The notes: generated from the sequence alone by a model not told the origin. Positions 37,609-49,041 are shown, numbered from the stretch's first letter. The stretch: DNA of 64,000 nucleotides from Strobilurus pachycystidiatus (GCA_019915135.1 JAHLMK010000001.1:1178001-1242000); one strand, 5' to 3'. Numbers and translations are program-made.

Positions 37609-38977
37609 CTATACAAACTCTGCACTCTTGAGATGGTCTCTGAGTATGCCGTCATGGACCGTCCTCAGCGTGATAGCGGTGGCTTTGGTGTCGGTGACAC
37701 TGGTGGGATAGAGATATGTTGCGCGCGTGGCACCGGATGGTGTGTGCACCCTAGCAAGCTCCTTGAACTTGTCGCGCATCCACTTAACGACCGGCCCAAG
37801 CTCATTCTCGCCTGTGTAGCTCGTGACATACCGCCCAAACTGGATGTTCGAGCGCAGCTTGCGCTTGAGGAGATCGCACTTGTTGAGGAAGACGATGAGG
37901 GTGGTGCGGGAAAGCAGCGGGCTGGCGACAATGAAGCGCCAGATGCGCATGGTGTCGTCTAGGCGATTCATCGCAGGGTCTTCTAGTAAAGGGAGGTCGA
38001 AAGGGGAGAGAGCTGGGAGACACGAGACTTAGGGATGGCTGGACGTGAGCGGGGACGGGTTACTTACGAGCAAGGAAGATGATGGCGTTTATGTTCTCGA
38101 AGAATGGTAGCCAGGCGTGGCGTGCAGTGCGACAGCCACCAACGTCGTAGATGACCCAGTCGCGACCAAAGTCAGGATGCATGCCCAGGGGTTCTAGAGT
38201 ATATGAGCAGGGTCAACTTGAGGGGGACACCAGGGCATGATGGACAACTGACGGGAACCATTGAATCGTATGCGCCATTCCTGGACACCAGTCGTTCGCA
38301 GCCGAGCCCTGACAACGTCGTCGTCGGAAGGGAGGTAGTCCCGGGCACAGACACGGTCGAGGTCGTTGAGAAAGAAGCCGGAGGTCTCTTCGATACGCAG
38401 GGACTGCGACGAGTTGTACAGAGTGCGTATGTCGGGCAGGCAGGCGGCGAGGATAGACTGGGCGGCGGCGTCGTCTGAGGAGGCAGGCAGGCCAGACATG
38501 GCGCGCACAGCGAGCTCCTTGTGGGGCGTGTCCGGGGCAGCCTCGAGTGCAGAGGCACCAAAGCGGCGCTTCAGGTCGGCCTCTACGCGCCGCAAGGGGG
38601 CCAGGCGAAGCTTGAGCAGAGAGTCGTCCGAGTCGTCAAGAAGGGCATGGACGCTGCGGATGATGTTGAGCTGCACCACGGGCCGCCACGACGCCCGCTC
38701 CCGCGTCCATTCCTCGGCGTCGTACGCAAGGCGGAGATCTGGGTTGTCTGTCGGCGAGTGGGTGACACGTTAGGCAGTCGGACGCACTTTTCAAGGTGGT
38801 GCTCTTCCCGCTCTCGCTTTGGCCGAGCAGGAGCACGCGGACAACGCCCTTGTCCCGCTTGTCGCGCTTTCTCTTCTCGGCCTTGAGGGCGTCGTCGATG
38901 GCGTCGCTGACCCGCTGAGCCTCGGGGTCGTGGTGCGTGAGGGCGGCAAACGGATCCTGTTCAGCGAGGATCGCCAT
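37609..38977 (-). CDS. Atypical heterotrimeric G-protein alpha subunit
   Basis: G-alpha of about 395 residues in four exons starting MAILAEQDPFAALTHHDPEA. G1/P-loop LLLGQSESGKSTTLK; helical domain with 'DLDRVCARDYLPSDDDVVRA'; switch I RLRTTGV keeps the catalytic Arg and the Mg-binding Thr. Switch II reads YDVGGCRTARHAW, so the usual catalytic Gln of DVGGQR is Cys (38132-38134). G4 is FLNKCDLL. G5 is TSVTDTKA instead of TCATDTxN. The N-terminal Gly2 needed for myristoylation is absent and the C-terminus (HDGILRDHLKSAEFV) lacks the Cys of pertussis-toxin-sensitive classes. It belongs to the divergent G-alpha group expanded in basidiomycetes. GTPase rate and coupling are inferred to be altered. 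Confidence 0.9.
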
Positions 38978-39204
38978 CCACGACGAGGGACAGGCGGCGC
39001 GACGAGGTGGTGGTCGGGTGGAGAGATGCTCTTTAGCCTTTTACTCTGTCCGGGAAATTCCAGCTGTCACGATGTCAGAATTTGTTGCCCATTTCACAGT
39101 GGGTCGCATATACATATACACTCCCGTCAGCCTTCGGGTGCAGATGCGATGTGGAATTAATGATCTCGGAAGGGTTTGATAGGACCTTTTGAAATAGCTC
39201 GGCC

Positions 39205-39639
39205 ATGGGTGCCACTACTCCTGAATTGAACCCGCGGGAACTACTGAATCAGGCCAGTATTGTTGACGAACAGGAGATGCAGGTACAGTATGATTGCCAT
39301 CTGATAGCCAGAAAGCTCACCCACCTGCTCGTAAATACGAAAAATCACGCCGACCCCGCACGCGTTGCGGCGCGACGAGGACGTCAAGAATCAAGATGAC
39401 TGTCAGGAAACGTGGGCTGAGATGTCGGTTAACCAGGGAGACCATATCTTGCCACTAATTCATTTCAGTGCCCGAATCCCGTGTGTGGCGGCGGTGGAAA
39501 TGTTTCGGAGGCTCCAAGAGGCGGTTTGAAACTGCCGACCACATCTTTCCATGTCTTCGGCCCGTCGACCATTCTCGGGACTCATTCCGTTGCAATCCTG
39601 CAATCGTACCGTTGTCTCACAGGCCACAATCGTCGATGA
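39205..39639 (+). CDS. Small hypothetical protein, two or more exons
   Basis: Exon 39205-39282 encodes MGATTPELNPRELLNQASIV and ends DEQEMQ at a GTACAG donor. An in-phase exon 39469-39639, after the acceptor CATTTCAG, encodes 'CPNPVCGGGGNVSEAPRGGL' and ends TGHNRR at TGA 39637-39639. The 186-nt gap is longer than normal introns here and may hide a middle exon (for example about 39409-39430, ETWAEMS). No family recognised. It is divergent from the G-alpha gene with 227 bp between starts. Confidence 0.35.
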
Positions 39640-41699
39640 GGGTAAGAGGGACCCTCTGGGCAAGCCATCGACATCGACATGATCACCGCCATTGCCGCCG
39701 TCGACGAGAACGGATCTTCAAAGGTCTGCGGATAGGGTCATTAGTTTCCAAGTGGTGGTGGCAGTTGTGAACTACGTTCCTAATGCCGCCACAACGCGAT
39801 CGCTCCAAGTTGATTGATGCTTGACGATCGTGATCGACCGCCACGTGCACGTTCTGAACCTTTCTCCTCCCCTCTCTACTACTAGCCCTCTTCATGTGCA
39901 TCCTTCCCGGGACATGTGCTGCATCTCATACGCCCGTTCGATTCGGACGCTTTGGACCTCTACGTGCCAGGGATTCCCCTTCGTGGATAGCGCCTTCCTG
40001 ATCCGGATGTTCGTTCTCGGCGCTTTGATTCAAAGTGTCGCTCTCAACGAGTTATTGCAACATATGTGAGGCCTACCAGGGCGGGCCGACACTTGATTCG
40101 ACGCGTCGAGCCTCTAAGGTTGATTACAATCTTTGACTCGTCGAGCAAGGCCCATATTGATGTGTGATCAAGAGCAATTGGATGTCAGAATCGCGCCACC
40201 AGCCTGGAGTAATCATCTATGTTAGTACATGGATGCGCTCAAATTGCGTTGCATGACATGTGTACCAAACGATTGCCCTTGCCCAGTAAGTATGATTCTT
40301 GCCAATGAGGAAGACGGAGATTGCGTCCTCAACAATAACTCCAAAGGTAAAAGAGTCACACAAAATAAAGAGTTGATAGGCGAGCTTTCTGTTTAGAGCC
40401 TGCTATCTTCTCCCCGACCTCAGTAAGAAGAATTCGTGTATGATAAAGACATGATAGGCATTTGAGTTCGACATCTAACAATCACTGATGATTCTGTTGG
40501 CCGTAGGCGTTGATCTCCGGTAAGTACATCCTGAATGGCCACCATTTATGGAAGAAAATACTTTCAGTGAGACTTCGGGGTGTCCCAATTCGGACTGGAC
40601 AGTGGACACCGCCCTTATGTGTGGCGCGCCTTGTTGATGCCGCATAATTCCCTTTTATGGCAACCCGACCGCCGGCTCTTTCTTTGCCATCATCTCTCGC
40701 CAATATCCGCCTTGCCATCCGCGAGATATCCGCAAGCTTTACTCCACGCGGTCCAACTTCTCAAGAATCTCAACGTATAAATTGGCGCTGAACTGGGGAC
40801 AAAATATGACTTCTAGCCAATACACAAGCACGCGTTTACAACAACGATTTTGCGGCAAGCCGGGGAATGCATAGGGACAAGGTTTTGAGGAAGCGGCGTC
40901 GCTGGCCGCTTTGCGAGTACACTGTAAGACTGGCTGACGACGAATTTCATCCTCGTAGATCAACCAAGGTCACGTTCTTTTTCATCGCACAGTACGTTGA
41001 TGTTTGGCTGAAAATCAACCATACCACATAACGTTGAATTACATTCTAAAACGGCCGAAATCAGCGTCTGCCGTTTATTGCGCGGATTTATTCATTCTAG
41101 CTTGATTTTCATCCTTCAGCATGCTGATGCATCATCCTCCGTTTCACTGATTCAGGTAAGTGTTTCTCTTGATCCTTTCGTTGATTTTGCTTGATGCTTC
41201 GGCTTCATTGGGTATCACAGAAATGTAGTAGAAAACGGATTTATTATTGGTATATGGCATGCAGTGTACAAGCTGGAACTACTGTGATCATGCTCGAGAC
41301 CGTACTGAAGCCTGAGGAATCGGATGCCCACAGGTACCTGGTACTCCGGTCCATGACTGGCAGACCGTCGCACTGATCGTCACCGGCGTTCTTGAAATGA
41401 GCGCGGGAATTTGCCCCGCCTGGGGCAAATTCACACGCAGTCATCAACCATACGATATACGAATTGCGCACCTAAGTGGATTGAAACGTTGCGTGTCATA
41501 CACGGCTCAGGCCAGAGTAGAGTGACTGGCAGTTTCGATTGAGATCTAATACAGAGTATCAACTGTGTCGGAGGTTAAGTTAGCATATGCATGAGAATGA
41601 GATCGTTGATGATCACGTACCTTTACGTAGACGAATGAGTCCCTGCGGTCGTGAGAAAGATGCGACTCTTTACTCACTACCACAAGGGTTCCTGGCATC
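39640..41699. other. Gene-poor flank of the transposon
   Basis: About 2 kb without a convincing gene. Short frames only. From about 40955 to 41200 there is a cluster of ACGTTGATT / TGAAAATCAAC-like words that recurs on the far side of the element (see mobile element). Confidence 0.45.
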
Positions 41700-43020
41700 C
41701 TACACACCGACGTCCATGTTGTTCGCACCACCAGCACCAGAAACGGCGGTGGCGTCACCAGCACCAGGAGCAGAACTGGGACCGGGACCGGGACCTCCAT
41801 CACGAGCACCAGATGCGGTCCCAGTCCCGGCTTCACCAGCACCAGGACCAGGAGCGGGAGCAGAACCGGCATCGCCAGCACCAGCACCAGGAGCAGAGGC
41901 GGAAACATCATTAGCAGCCCGCTGGGCTACGCGTTGAGCACGGCGCTCTTCCTTCTCAGCCTCGTACTCGCGTAAAGCCGCCTTAGCTTTGTTCTGGCGA
42001 CCACCGGACCCACGCTTAGCCGCATTGTCGGTCATTCTCTCGTATCCTGCTGGTCGCTCTAGCTCGCCACGACCATAGGCGCTCGACCGTTGGTTCTTGA
42101 GATACTGCTTAGCCAGTTCTTCGGTCGCCCAATTATCTTCATAGTCCTCGAGAAGGGGCATGGCCGCATTTGCCTTCCGAGATGTCAGTCTCTGAGCTGG
42201 TGAGTAAATGCGACTCACAGCTGCATATATATTGACTTTGGATAAGGGTGGGATCTTGTTCCAATGCAGTGCCAAGTTGACATTTGCATTGTTGATGACA
42301 CGTCGTACAACACGCTGTGTATGGGCATGGAAGACGTGAGCATCATTCAATCTTCGGGTAATGAACACTCACCTTGCATGCATTGTATTTCAGGTGATTT
42401 TTCGCGGGCTTGTGCAGTTTCATCTTCTTCTGGATGCTCCATTTGCGGCCTGCAACACCTTTCGGGCGAGCGATCTTCTTTCGCGGTTCGGTGGAGCCTT
42501 GACTGGTGTCTGGCTGTGCACCTTCCTCGTCGTCATCGTCCTCCATGGCTGCGTCGAGGCGCTCTTGCAGCTTCTTGTTGGCGTCAATTTGCTCGTTGAG
42601 TTTGGCTATGTCGTAAGTACAGATCCTCTGTCGCCGAATGAGCTGATAACACACCTTGCAGCTCCTGGCTTGCAGTGTCAGCTGTCGGCGGCGGCGGCGG
42701 AGCCTGCGATGCCTCGAAGAGACGTCGCTGAAGCGCTTGAGCCTCGGTGGCGTCTTTTTCGATTTGAGCTTATTATGGTGAGTCAAGGAAAAAAGAGACA
42801 GAACAAAGTATCAGGCTGACACACCCTTCAAGGCTTGTATCTCTGCAGCCTGACGAATGGCAAGGGCTTGCGCCTCCTCAAGAGCCGGTGTGTTACCGAT
42901 ATCGTTAAGCGCGCCGGTGGCGGGAGTCCTGGCGCTCGTACTCGTGTTCTTATTCTTGCTTCCCCTGGGCCTGCCGGCGCCACGGGCAGCTTTCGGTGGA
43001 GGGTTTACGGCGCTGGCCAT
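41700..43020 (-). CDS. Transposon-associated coiled-coil protein with AT-hook-like N-terminus
   Basis: Starts at 43020 with MASAVNPPPKAARGAGRPRG; GRPRGSKNK is AT-hook-like. Splicing gives a predicted coiled coil ('IEKDATEAQALQRRLFEASQ', 'AKLNEQIDANKKLQERLDAA'), an acidic patch, a basic segment 'KKIARPKGVAGRKWSIQKKM', and a globular part 'RVINNANVNLALHWNKIPPL' then 'YEDNWATEELAKQYLKNQRS'. This NDWATEE-(I/L)-x-KQYLKN-type motif recurs in many Agaricomycete hypothetical proteins. The tail is Gly/Ala/Pro/Ser low complexity and stops at 41700-41702. Five exons are seen. It shares a 164-bp promoter region with the transposase, and its function is unknown; DNA binding or a transposase partner is inferred. 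Confidence 0.7.
41725..41905. repeat. GC-rich low-complexity tandem repeat in coding sequence
   Basis: Imperfect 6- and 12-nt repeats around 'accaggagcagg/accaggacc' encode the Gly-Ala-Pro-rich C-terminal tail of the accessory transposon protein. Likely prone to length variation. Confidence 0.7.
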
Positions 43021-43184
43021 AATCTTGGAGACAGGGCGCAGTGGGTTGAGAATGTGAATATGGTGGCGGGCAAGTGGTGAGTGGCCAAAGTCTCGATCTG
43101 ACGATGAAAACTTTTGTAACCTCCTGTGTTTAGTTCTCACGCCCTTTCCTCGCCTCTTCCACCGAGCAGCCCTCCATTCTTCTT
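43021..43184. promoter_or_regulatory. Putative bidirectional promoter inside the transposon
   Basis: 164 bp separate the start codons of the accessory gene (43020, minus) and the transposase (43185, plus). This arrangement would let one element-borne promoter drive both genes. Confidence 0.5.
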
Positions 43185-46100
43185 ATGGCTCCCCGTGATT
43201 ATGTCTGGTGTCCGTGCTGCAACAAAGAAGTCCCCCGGAAGCGCGCACAGGCGCATGCGGCTCTTCAAGCATATGAGAATCCATCGATTGCCACTCATTC
43301 TCCTGCACCGCCTGCTCCTGCTGCTTACTACCAGCGGGATCCTGTCTCAGATTCTGATGACGATGAAGATGACGGAGTCCCTCCTCCGACTATCCAACCC
43401 ATTCCACCGTGTGGCAACAGTGGCGATCTTGGACCTATTGACGATCTCGACGCCCTCGATGATGAAGCTTGGGACGCTGCTGTGGATCGTGCGGCGGACG
43501 GACTCGATCCGGATCGTCCTAGCCTTCCCTGGGGTTGCTTCCAGGTTGAGGATAGCTCTGATGAAGAAGACGAAGAGGATGGAGACAATGGTGCATACAG
43601 AGAAGACGAGGAGGAGGAGGAGGAGTTCAGCTGGGCTGCATTCGACTTTGACGCTCTTGAACGCCAGATGGGGGAACTCAACGCCTTGGATCGCCTAGGT
43701 GCAGAGTATGAAAAGCTCGTCAGTGAAATTGGTGCGTAATCCAGCTGTGGATATCCTTGGATGAAACTGATAGTAACATTAGCCGATAAACTTTCCGACC
43801 TGGACCATACTATCTGCCGGGCCTTTGCCTTCAAAGTTCGCAACCATCTCACGGACCGCGCCTTTGCCGAATTACCCTTTGTGAACCCTCCTCCATCCGA
43901 TAGTGATCATCCCGAAATCCCCACTCTTCACCGTGTTCGTTCACGTGTTGCCTTCCTGTCTGGTTTCAAACCGCAGTTCTTTGACTGTTGTCCACGATCC
44001 TGCTGCTGTTACACTGGCGTATATGCGACACTTAAGTCATGTCCGTACTGCAAGGAGGCACGCTATCAAGCAGATGGAAAGACTCCCCGACAGAAATTCA
44101 CATACCTTCCGCTCATTCCCCGTTTGAAGGCCTTCGCCTCGTGCCGGGACATTGCCACCTCTATGCAATATCGTGGCTCATACACTTCGGACGATGGTGA
44201 GATTGCCGACATCTTCGATGGTACTGCGTACCGCACTTTATGTGGTCGCAATATCCGCGTTCATGGTACCGAACATCTACGCCGCTACTTTGCAGACATT
44301 CGTGATGTTGCGTTGGGTCTTTCAACAGATGGATTCTGTCCTCATAAGCGGCGCAAGAAGAGTGCTTGGCCGTTGATCATCTTCAACTATAACCTCCCCC
44401 CCGACATCCGCTTTCATCTCGAGAACATCATCTCTCTTGGCGTTATTCCCGGTCCCAAGAAACCTCACGATATCGATTCGTTTTTGTGGCCACTTGTGCA
44501 GGAGTTGAACGAGCTCGCTCTTGGTGTTCGTGCCTTCGATGTCTTATCACCTGAAATCAGCCAAGCCCTCTTCTCTCTTCGCGCCTTCCTCATTGTCGTC
44601 TTTGGCGATATTCCCGCCGTCTCTCTCTTGATGAATATCAAGGGACACAATGGCTATCGCCCATGCCGGATGTGCACTATCACCGGTCTGCGTATCCCAG
44701 ATATGCCTCGCGTTACGACACACTACGTTCCCCATCATCGCGCCAATCATCCTTCTGTCATTGCTGGCACAGACCCTGTGCCAGTCTACGACCCATTAGA
44801 TCTTCCATTACGCACTCACGAGGAGTTTATCGCTCAAGGCAAGGAGGTCATGGAGTCACCAACAAATGTCCGCGCAGAAGAGCTGGCTACGAAATATGGC
44901 ATCAAGGGAGTTCCGGTACTCGCATCACTAGACTCACTGTCGTTTCCGGTGTCATTTCCATATGACTTCATGCACTTGATCTGGGAGAATTTGATGAAGA
45001 ACTTGGTATCCTTGTGGACAGGCGAGTTCAAAGGTGTTGACGAGGGAAATGGAGAGTATACGCTAGAGAAAGCAGTCTGGGAGGCCGTCGGGAAAAGTTC
45101 GGCTGCAGCTGGCTCTACCATTCCATCGGCGTATGGGGTTCGTGTACCGGATGTCGCAACGGATCGCTCGTATATGTCTGCCGAGATGTGGTCATTCTGG
45201 ACCCTCTATCTTGGCCCCGTTCTTTTACGCCGACGTTTTCGCCATCAGCGCTATCATGATCACTTTGTTTCCCTTGTCGTTCTTCTCAACCTTTGTCTTC
45301 AGTTCAGCCTCACCGAAGACGACGTTACGGCAATACGAACGGGATTCGCTGACTGGGTGACAAAATACGAAACGTGAGTTCTCGAATCTACGCCTCATCC
45401 TGTCGAATTGTATCTGACTCATCTCCAGTCTCTATTATCAACATGAACCATCGCGTGTCAATGTCTGTCCGGTTACCATTCATGGTCTGCTTCACATTGC
45501 AGACAGTATCATTGCGATGGGTCCGGTCTGGTGCTACTGGGCTTTTCCAATGGAGCGATACTGCGGCAAGCTTTCTCCTGCAATCCGTAGTCGTCGTCAT
45601 CCATGGCGCTCGATGGACCGTTACGTGGTTGAGACTGCCCAGCTGACTCAGATCAAGCTTCTGTATCGACTTCACGACGAACTGGCACTGGGCAAGAAGA
45701 CTCGCTCTCATCAGGACACCTTTGGTGCAGTACATGTCCTTGGATGTGTGTTCTTCGGGCTTTTGTATTCATAGCACATGCTAATGCTGATTTTAGACGA
45801 TAGCTGTATCTTGCTACCTCCTCATTCCCCCAGGAGACCTCCCGAGGATTTTGTTCGGAACGCCTTGTGTGTTGCGCTGGCCACCAAATTTGGTGTCAGA
45901 GTCAACGTTGTACGCCAACACATTGGTAATGTACTCATTGAAGAGTATGGGCGACTGCGGCGAATCGACACTTCCGAAGGGGACACTTTCCGATCCTCGA
46001 CCATGGTAAAGGGTGGCGAAGACACTCGAGATGCTACCTATGTTCGTGTGAGTGACCCTGACCATCCGTCAGAAAGTGCAGTACTGATACCTCGTAGTAT

Positions 46101-46457
46101 ACCATGCTGGTCGACAAGAATGCTAGGTTTGCACGACGTGATCCCATCATGGTTGATGCAGAGTTCTATGGGCAATTAGAGCGCATCGTGCATCTTCGGT
46201 TTCTTCCCGAAGCGCAAGTCTTACTCAAAGCCCCGTCTGATGTGATCATGGTCGCCATTCGTAACGCTCCACTCAATGACCACAGCGAGCTGGAGAAACT
46301 GGACATTCACTTCTCCGACCGTTTGGGAGGGTCGTACGATGTGGTTGATGTTATTGCGCTGCAGTGTTTGATTGGACGGGTTCATGATCGCAATGAGTGG
46401 GCGCTTATTGATAGAAGTGGTTCTCTTGCCCGTACAATGGATGACGAGACGTTCTAG
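43185..46457 (+). CDS. Plavaka/Tnp2-family transposase
   Basis: DDE-type transposase of the CACTA-related Plavaka group, about 1,000 residues. The N-terminus holds a zinc-finger-like YVWCPCCNKEVPRKRAQAHA and a very acidic linker (poly-Glu near 43600). After the intron at about 43733-43780 it continues 'FDCCPRSCCCYTGVYATLKS' plus 'CPYCKEARY', the Tnp2 zinc ribbon, then 'VALGLSTDGFCPHKRRKKSA' and 'WPLIIFNYNLPPDIRFHLEN', the Tnp2 core, and 'IKGHNGYRPCRMC'. The C-terminal part has 'FPMERYCGKLSPAIRSRRHP', a DUF4218-like signature. Introns at about 45373, 45726 and 46050 have GT-AG ends and keep the frame, and no premature stop remains, so the enzyme looks intact. TAG at 46455-46457. Confidence 0.9.
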
Positions 46458-46618
46458 TGTACTTCAACAGCTCAGTAGTTGTATCTATCGTCTCTACGTG
46501 TATGTATCTCGTTGGAAATTTCAGTGAGACGTTGATTTTGTTGGATGATTTGCGCTTGACAACGAAGACACGTGCCTGGACATGGCTTACCCTTTTACCA
46601 CAACCGCACTCTGCCAAC

Positions 46619-47291
46619 ATGGTGGCTGTATGTTCTACTTTGATGCTCAACAGTCATGCACATGTTGAGACTATCACATAGCATTCACCGTCAGCCGACG
46701 ACGAAGATTACGACTCTCAGACTGTCACACAAATGCAGACAGCATTTCAAAAACGTCTGGAGGATTCCTACACGCACTGGCCTGCTCCACCAAGGGCAGC
46801 GCACCTCTCACCAATCTCACCGAGGCCTACATCTCCAAACCCTATGATGCAGGAGGAGGAAAAAGAGGAAGACAAGGAATTTGTTTGGGACAACCAGGTG
46901 CGTACCTTATATTTGTTGTCAAGTCAGTTTGAACTCTGATCACATCCAGGTCGAGACGGAGGTTGACATTGACGAAGCTTTCTCAAGCCATATCGAACAT
47001 ATTGCAGTGCCTTATCATCAACGCGATGAGAAGTGGCACCTCAAGCACCTCAAGTACATCCAGGATCTGATCGACGAAGAGTCAGTTGCGGGTGCGCAGG
47101 AATCTGTAGCATTCAATGCTGTCCGTCACGCCATACTTCGCCAGGAAGAGGGAAAGTTGATTGAGGGTGTAGAGCGACGTAAGATGGTTGCACATCGAAA
47201 GCTCAGGCTTGCACTGGCGCGCCGTACCCAGGTCATGTTGCAGATTAGTGGGCGGGACAAAGTAGCTAGCCTGTTCAAAAATATCGTATGA
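46619..47291 (+). CDS. Third transposon-borne protein, unknown
   Basis: ATG 46619-46621 is followed directly by an intron (GTGGCTG...CATAG) and then HSPSADDEDYDSQTVTQMQ; a second intron lies at about 46898-46949. The product has about 170 residues: an acidic, Pro-rich first half ('HWPAPPRAAHLSPISPRPTS') and a helical, charged second half ('DEKWHLKHLKYIQDLIDEES', 'RKMVAHRKLRLALARRTQVM') ending KVASLFKNIV. No family recognised. It lies 160 bp downstream of the transposase in the same direction and inside the presumed element, so it is probably element-encoded. Confidence 0.5.
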
Positions 47292-47678
47292 ATATGATGG
47301 TCTTTATTGGGTGTACATCAGTATAGCGTCTGGCAAGCTCTGTGCATGCCCGCCAACCATATATATATATACGAACCTCGCGCGCACACAGCCACATAAT
47401 TGATTAAATGAGTATTTAATATCTATTGGAATGTGAGCAGAATTTCAACCACGTCGACACTATAAATCAACGTCGGCAAATCATCCAAAAGTGGTACGAT
47501 GATCCGAATCAACGTTTCATCATCCAACAACTTGCTGAAAATTGTTTTTCAACCAAAGGTGAGTTGATTTTCATCCTCGATCGGTTCTACAGTGGTATTT
47601 GAATACTGTACATTGCCTCAGACAGCTCGGAGAGCGCCATTCGGATTAGGTTCATCGTCTTGGCGTTCATCTTCAAGT
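47292..47678. other. Probable right end of the transposon
   Basis: AT-rich, with an (AT)n microsatellite at about 47360-47371, then a cluster of AATCAACG/GTTGATT words (47465-47575) that matches the left flank. Confidence 0.4.
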
Positions 47679-47749
47679 TCACGCGCTGCTTGAATACTAC
47701 CTGACATCGATACCAATATCACGCGCTGCTTGAATACTACCTGACATCG
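47679..47749. repeat. 31-bp direct repeat, period 40
   Basis: The 31 bases at 47679-47709 (core ACGCGCTGCTTGAATACTAC) are repeated exactly at 47719-47749, separated by a 9-base spacer (ataccaata). Confidence 0.9.
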
Positions 47750-49041
47750 TTGGAATCACACGGTTCCAGAAGGGATCCAGAGAGACGCTCGAGTCTCTGC
47801 AGACGACGGTATTCACCTCACTTGAAACACATGGACACGTTTGTGCATCTACTACTAGCTGTGGTTAATCACTCAGCAATCGCGAGGAGAGAGACCATTC
47901 CTTGGAGCCAACGAACCCTTCTTCTCTTGCAGTCATCTAAGAACGTATGACGAATTGATTGCTACTCAGTACTCGTACTGCCTACAGACCAACTCGCGCT
48001 GATTGGTTAAATAGCGCGTTACACACTACCAGCATACCGTGACATCTCCGAGTCCGATCTTTACATCTTGACTGACACGATGCATTCCATGTACTACTAA
48101 GTACACCCAACAGGTGTAGACTGATAATGCCAAACTATATGGTACAATGAACTTATCAAGTTGTCAAGGCTGAGCTCGTCTCCGAAAGCTTGCTAGCTTT
48201 CTGTCAATCGTTTAGCTGCTAGCCAGGATCCGATAGGTTTGAAGACAGGGAAAGGGTGGTTGCAATGTCTGTGCAGGCGTATATAGGATCCATATGGCGG
48301 TGGGAAGTAACGATCGCACAGTCGCAAAATCGCGCCGCGGCTAACATCTAGTCCGGCAAGGCTACATCGGCTTAGAAAGCCATCTTACGACTTCATCTTC
48401 CCCATCACAGATGTTCATCTGCCTCAAAGCTCCAAGGCGTGTCACTGGATTGTACTTTGAGGAACAGAACCGCTGCATCACTTCCCGGAGAAATTCGTCC
48501 TTATCAAAACTTCTATCTGCTGTGCTCGCCGCATTGATATGTCAGGCATTAGCGGACTTCCGAGGACAAGGAAAAGTTTCTTTCCATGCGTTAACTGTCG
48601 CACGACGCGTCTCTCGCCATCCGTTCACCCTCCACGGGTCAATCTCTGAATCCAGACAGGCTCCGCATCCTTACGACGCGATTTACCCACACAACTCCAA
48701 GGTCCCACTGCCAAGGTCCCTCCTTACTATATGCGCGTCCAATATATCTCCATATACGAGTGAACCTGACATGACTCACTCTAGCTACCTGTTCGGTTGT
48801 TGAGCCGACTCAACAAGCAACGAGTCTTCACATGTACACGGTACTCTCATGACAGGATTTCGATCAAGAAATCGGCGCCACCATCTGTGTATTTTGATTC
48901 TATCCAGCTCCTGATTGCGACAAGTCCGTTAGAACGCTCCAAGTTGTATTGCGGACACCTGCCCTGTTCAAGTTCATCTAGACAATGATGTAATTTTGCT
49001 CTGCGTCGTGTCTAATGGCACGGCTCAATGACCCCTCGACC
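47750..49041. other. Intergenic, no gene resolved
   Basis: Open frames such as 48411-48803 and 48797-48988 show no domain, no codon pattern like the neighbours and no supporting splice sites. Confidence 0.45.

Larger units (their letters stand above)
40940..47600. mobile_element. Plavaka-type (Tnp2) DNA transposon, three genes
   Basis: A class II element defined by its Tnp2 transposase (43185-46457) with a divergent accessory gene (41700-43020) and a downstream small gene (46619-47291). The limits given are estimates: both flanks carry a cluster of a short motif in both orientations, for example TGAAAATCAACC at 41008 and ACGTTGA at 40994 and 41031 on the left, and AATCAACG at 47465 and 47508 and GTTGATTTTCATCCTCG at 47563 on the right. 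I could not define exact terminal inverted repeats or a target-site duplication. Open frames are complete, so the copy may be recent. Confidence 0.6.

Noticed and set aside
47355..47375. ATATATATATAT tract as a telomere or replication feature
   Set aside because: A simple microsatellite of about 12 bp with no further structure.
48411..48988. Plus-strand frames MFICLKAP... and following
   Set aside because: No recognisable motif, splice sites or codon bias; the surroundings look intergenic.
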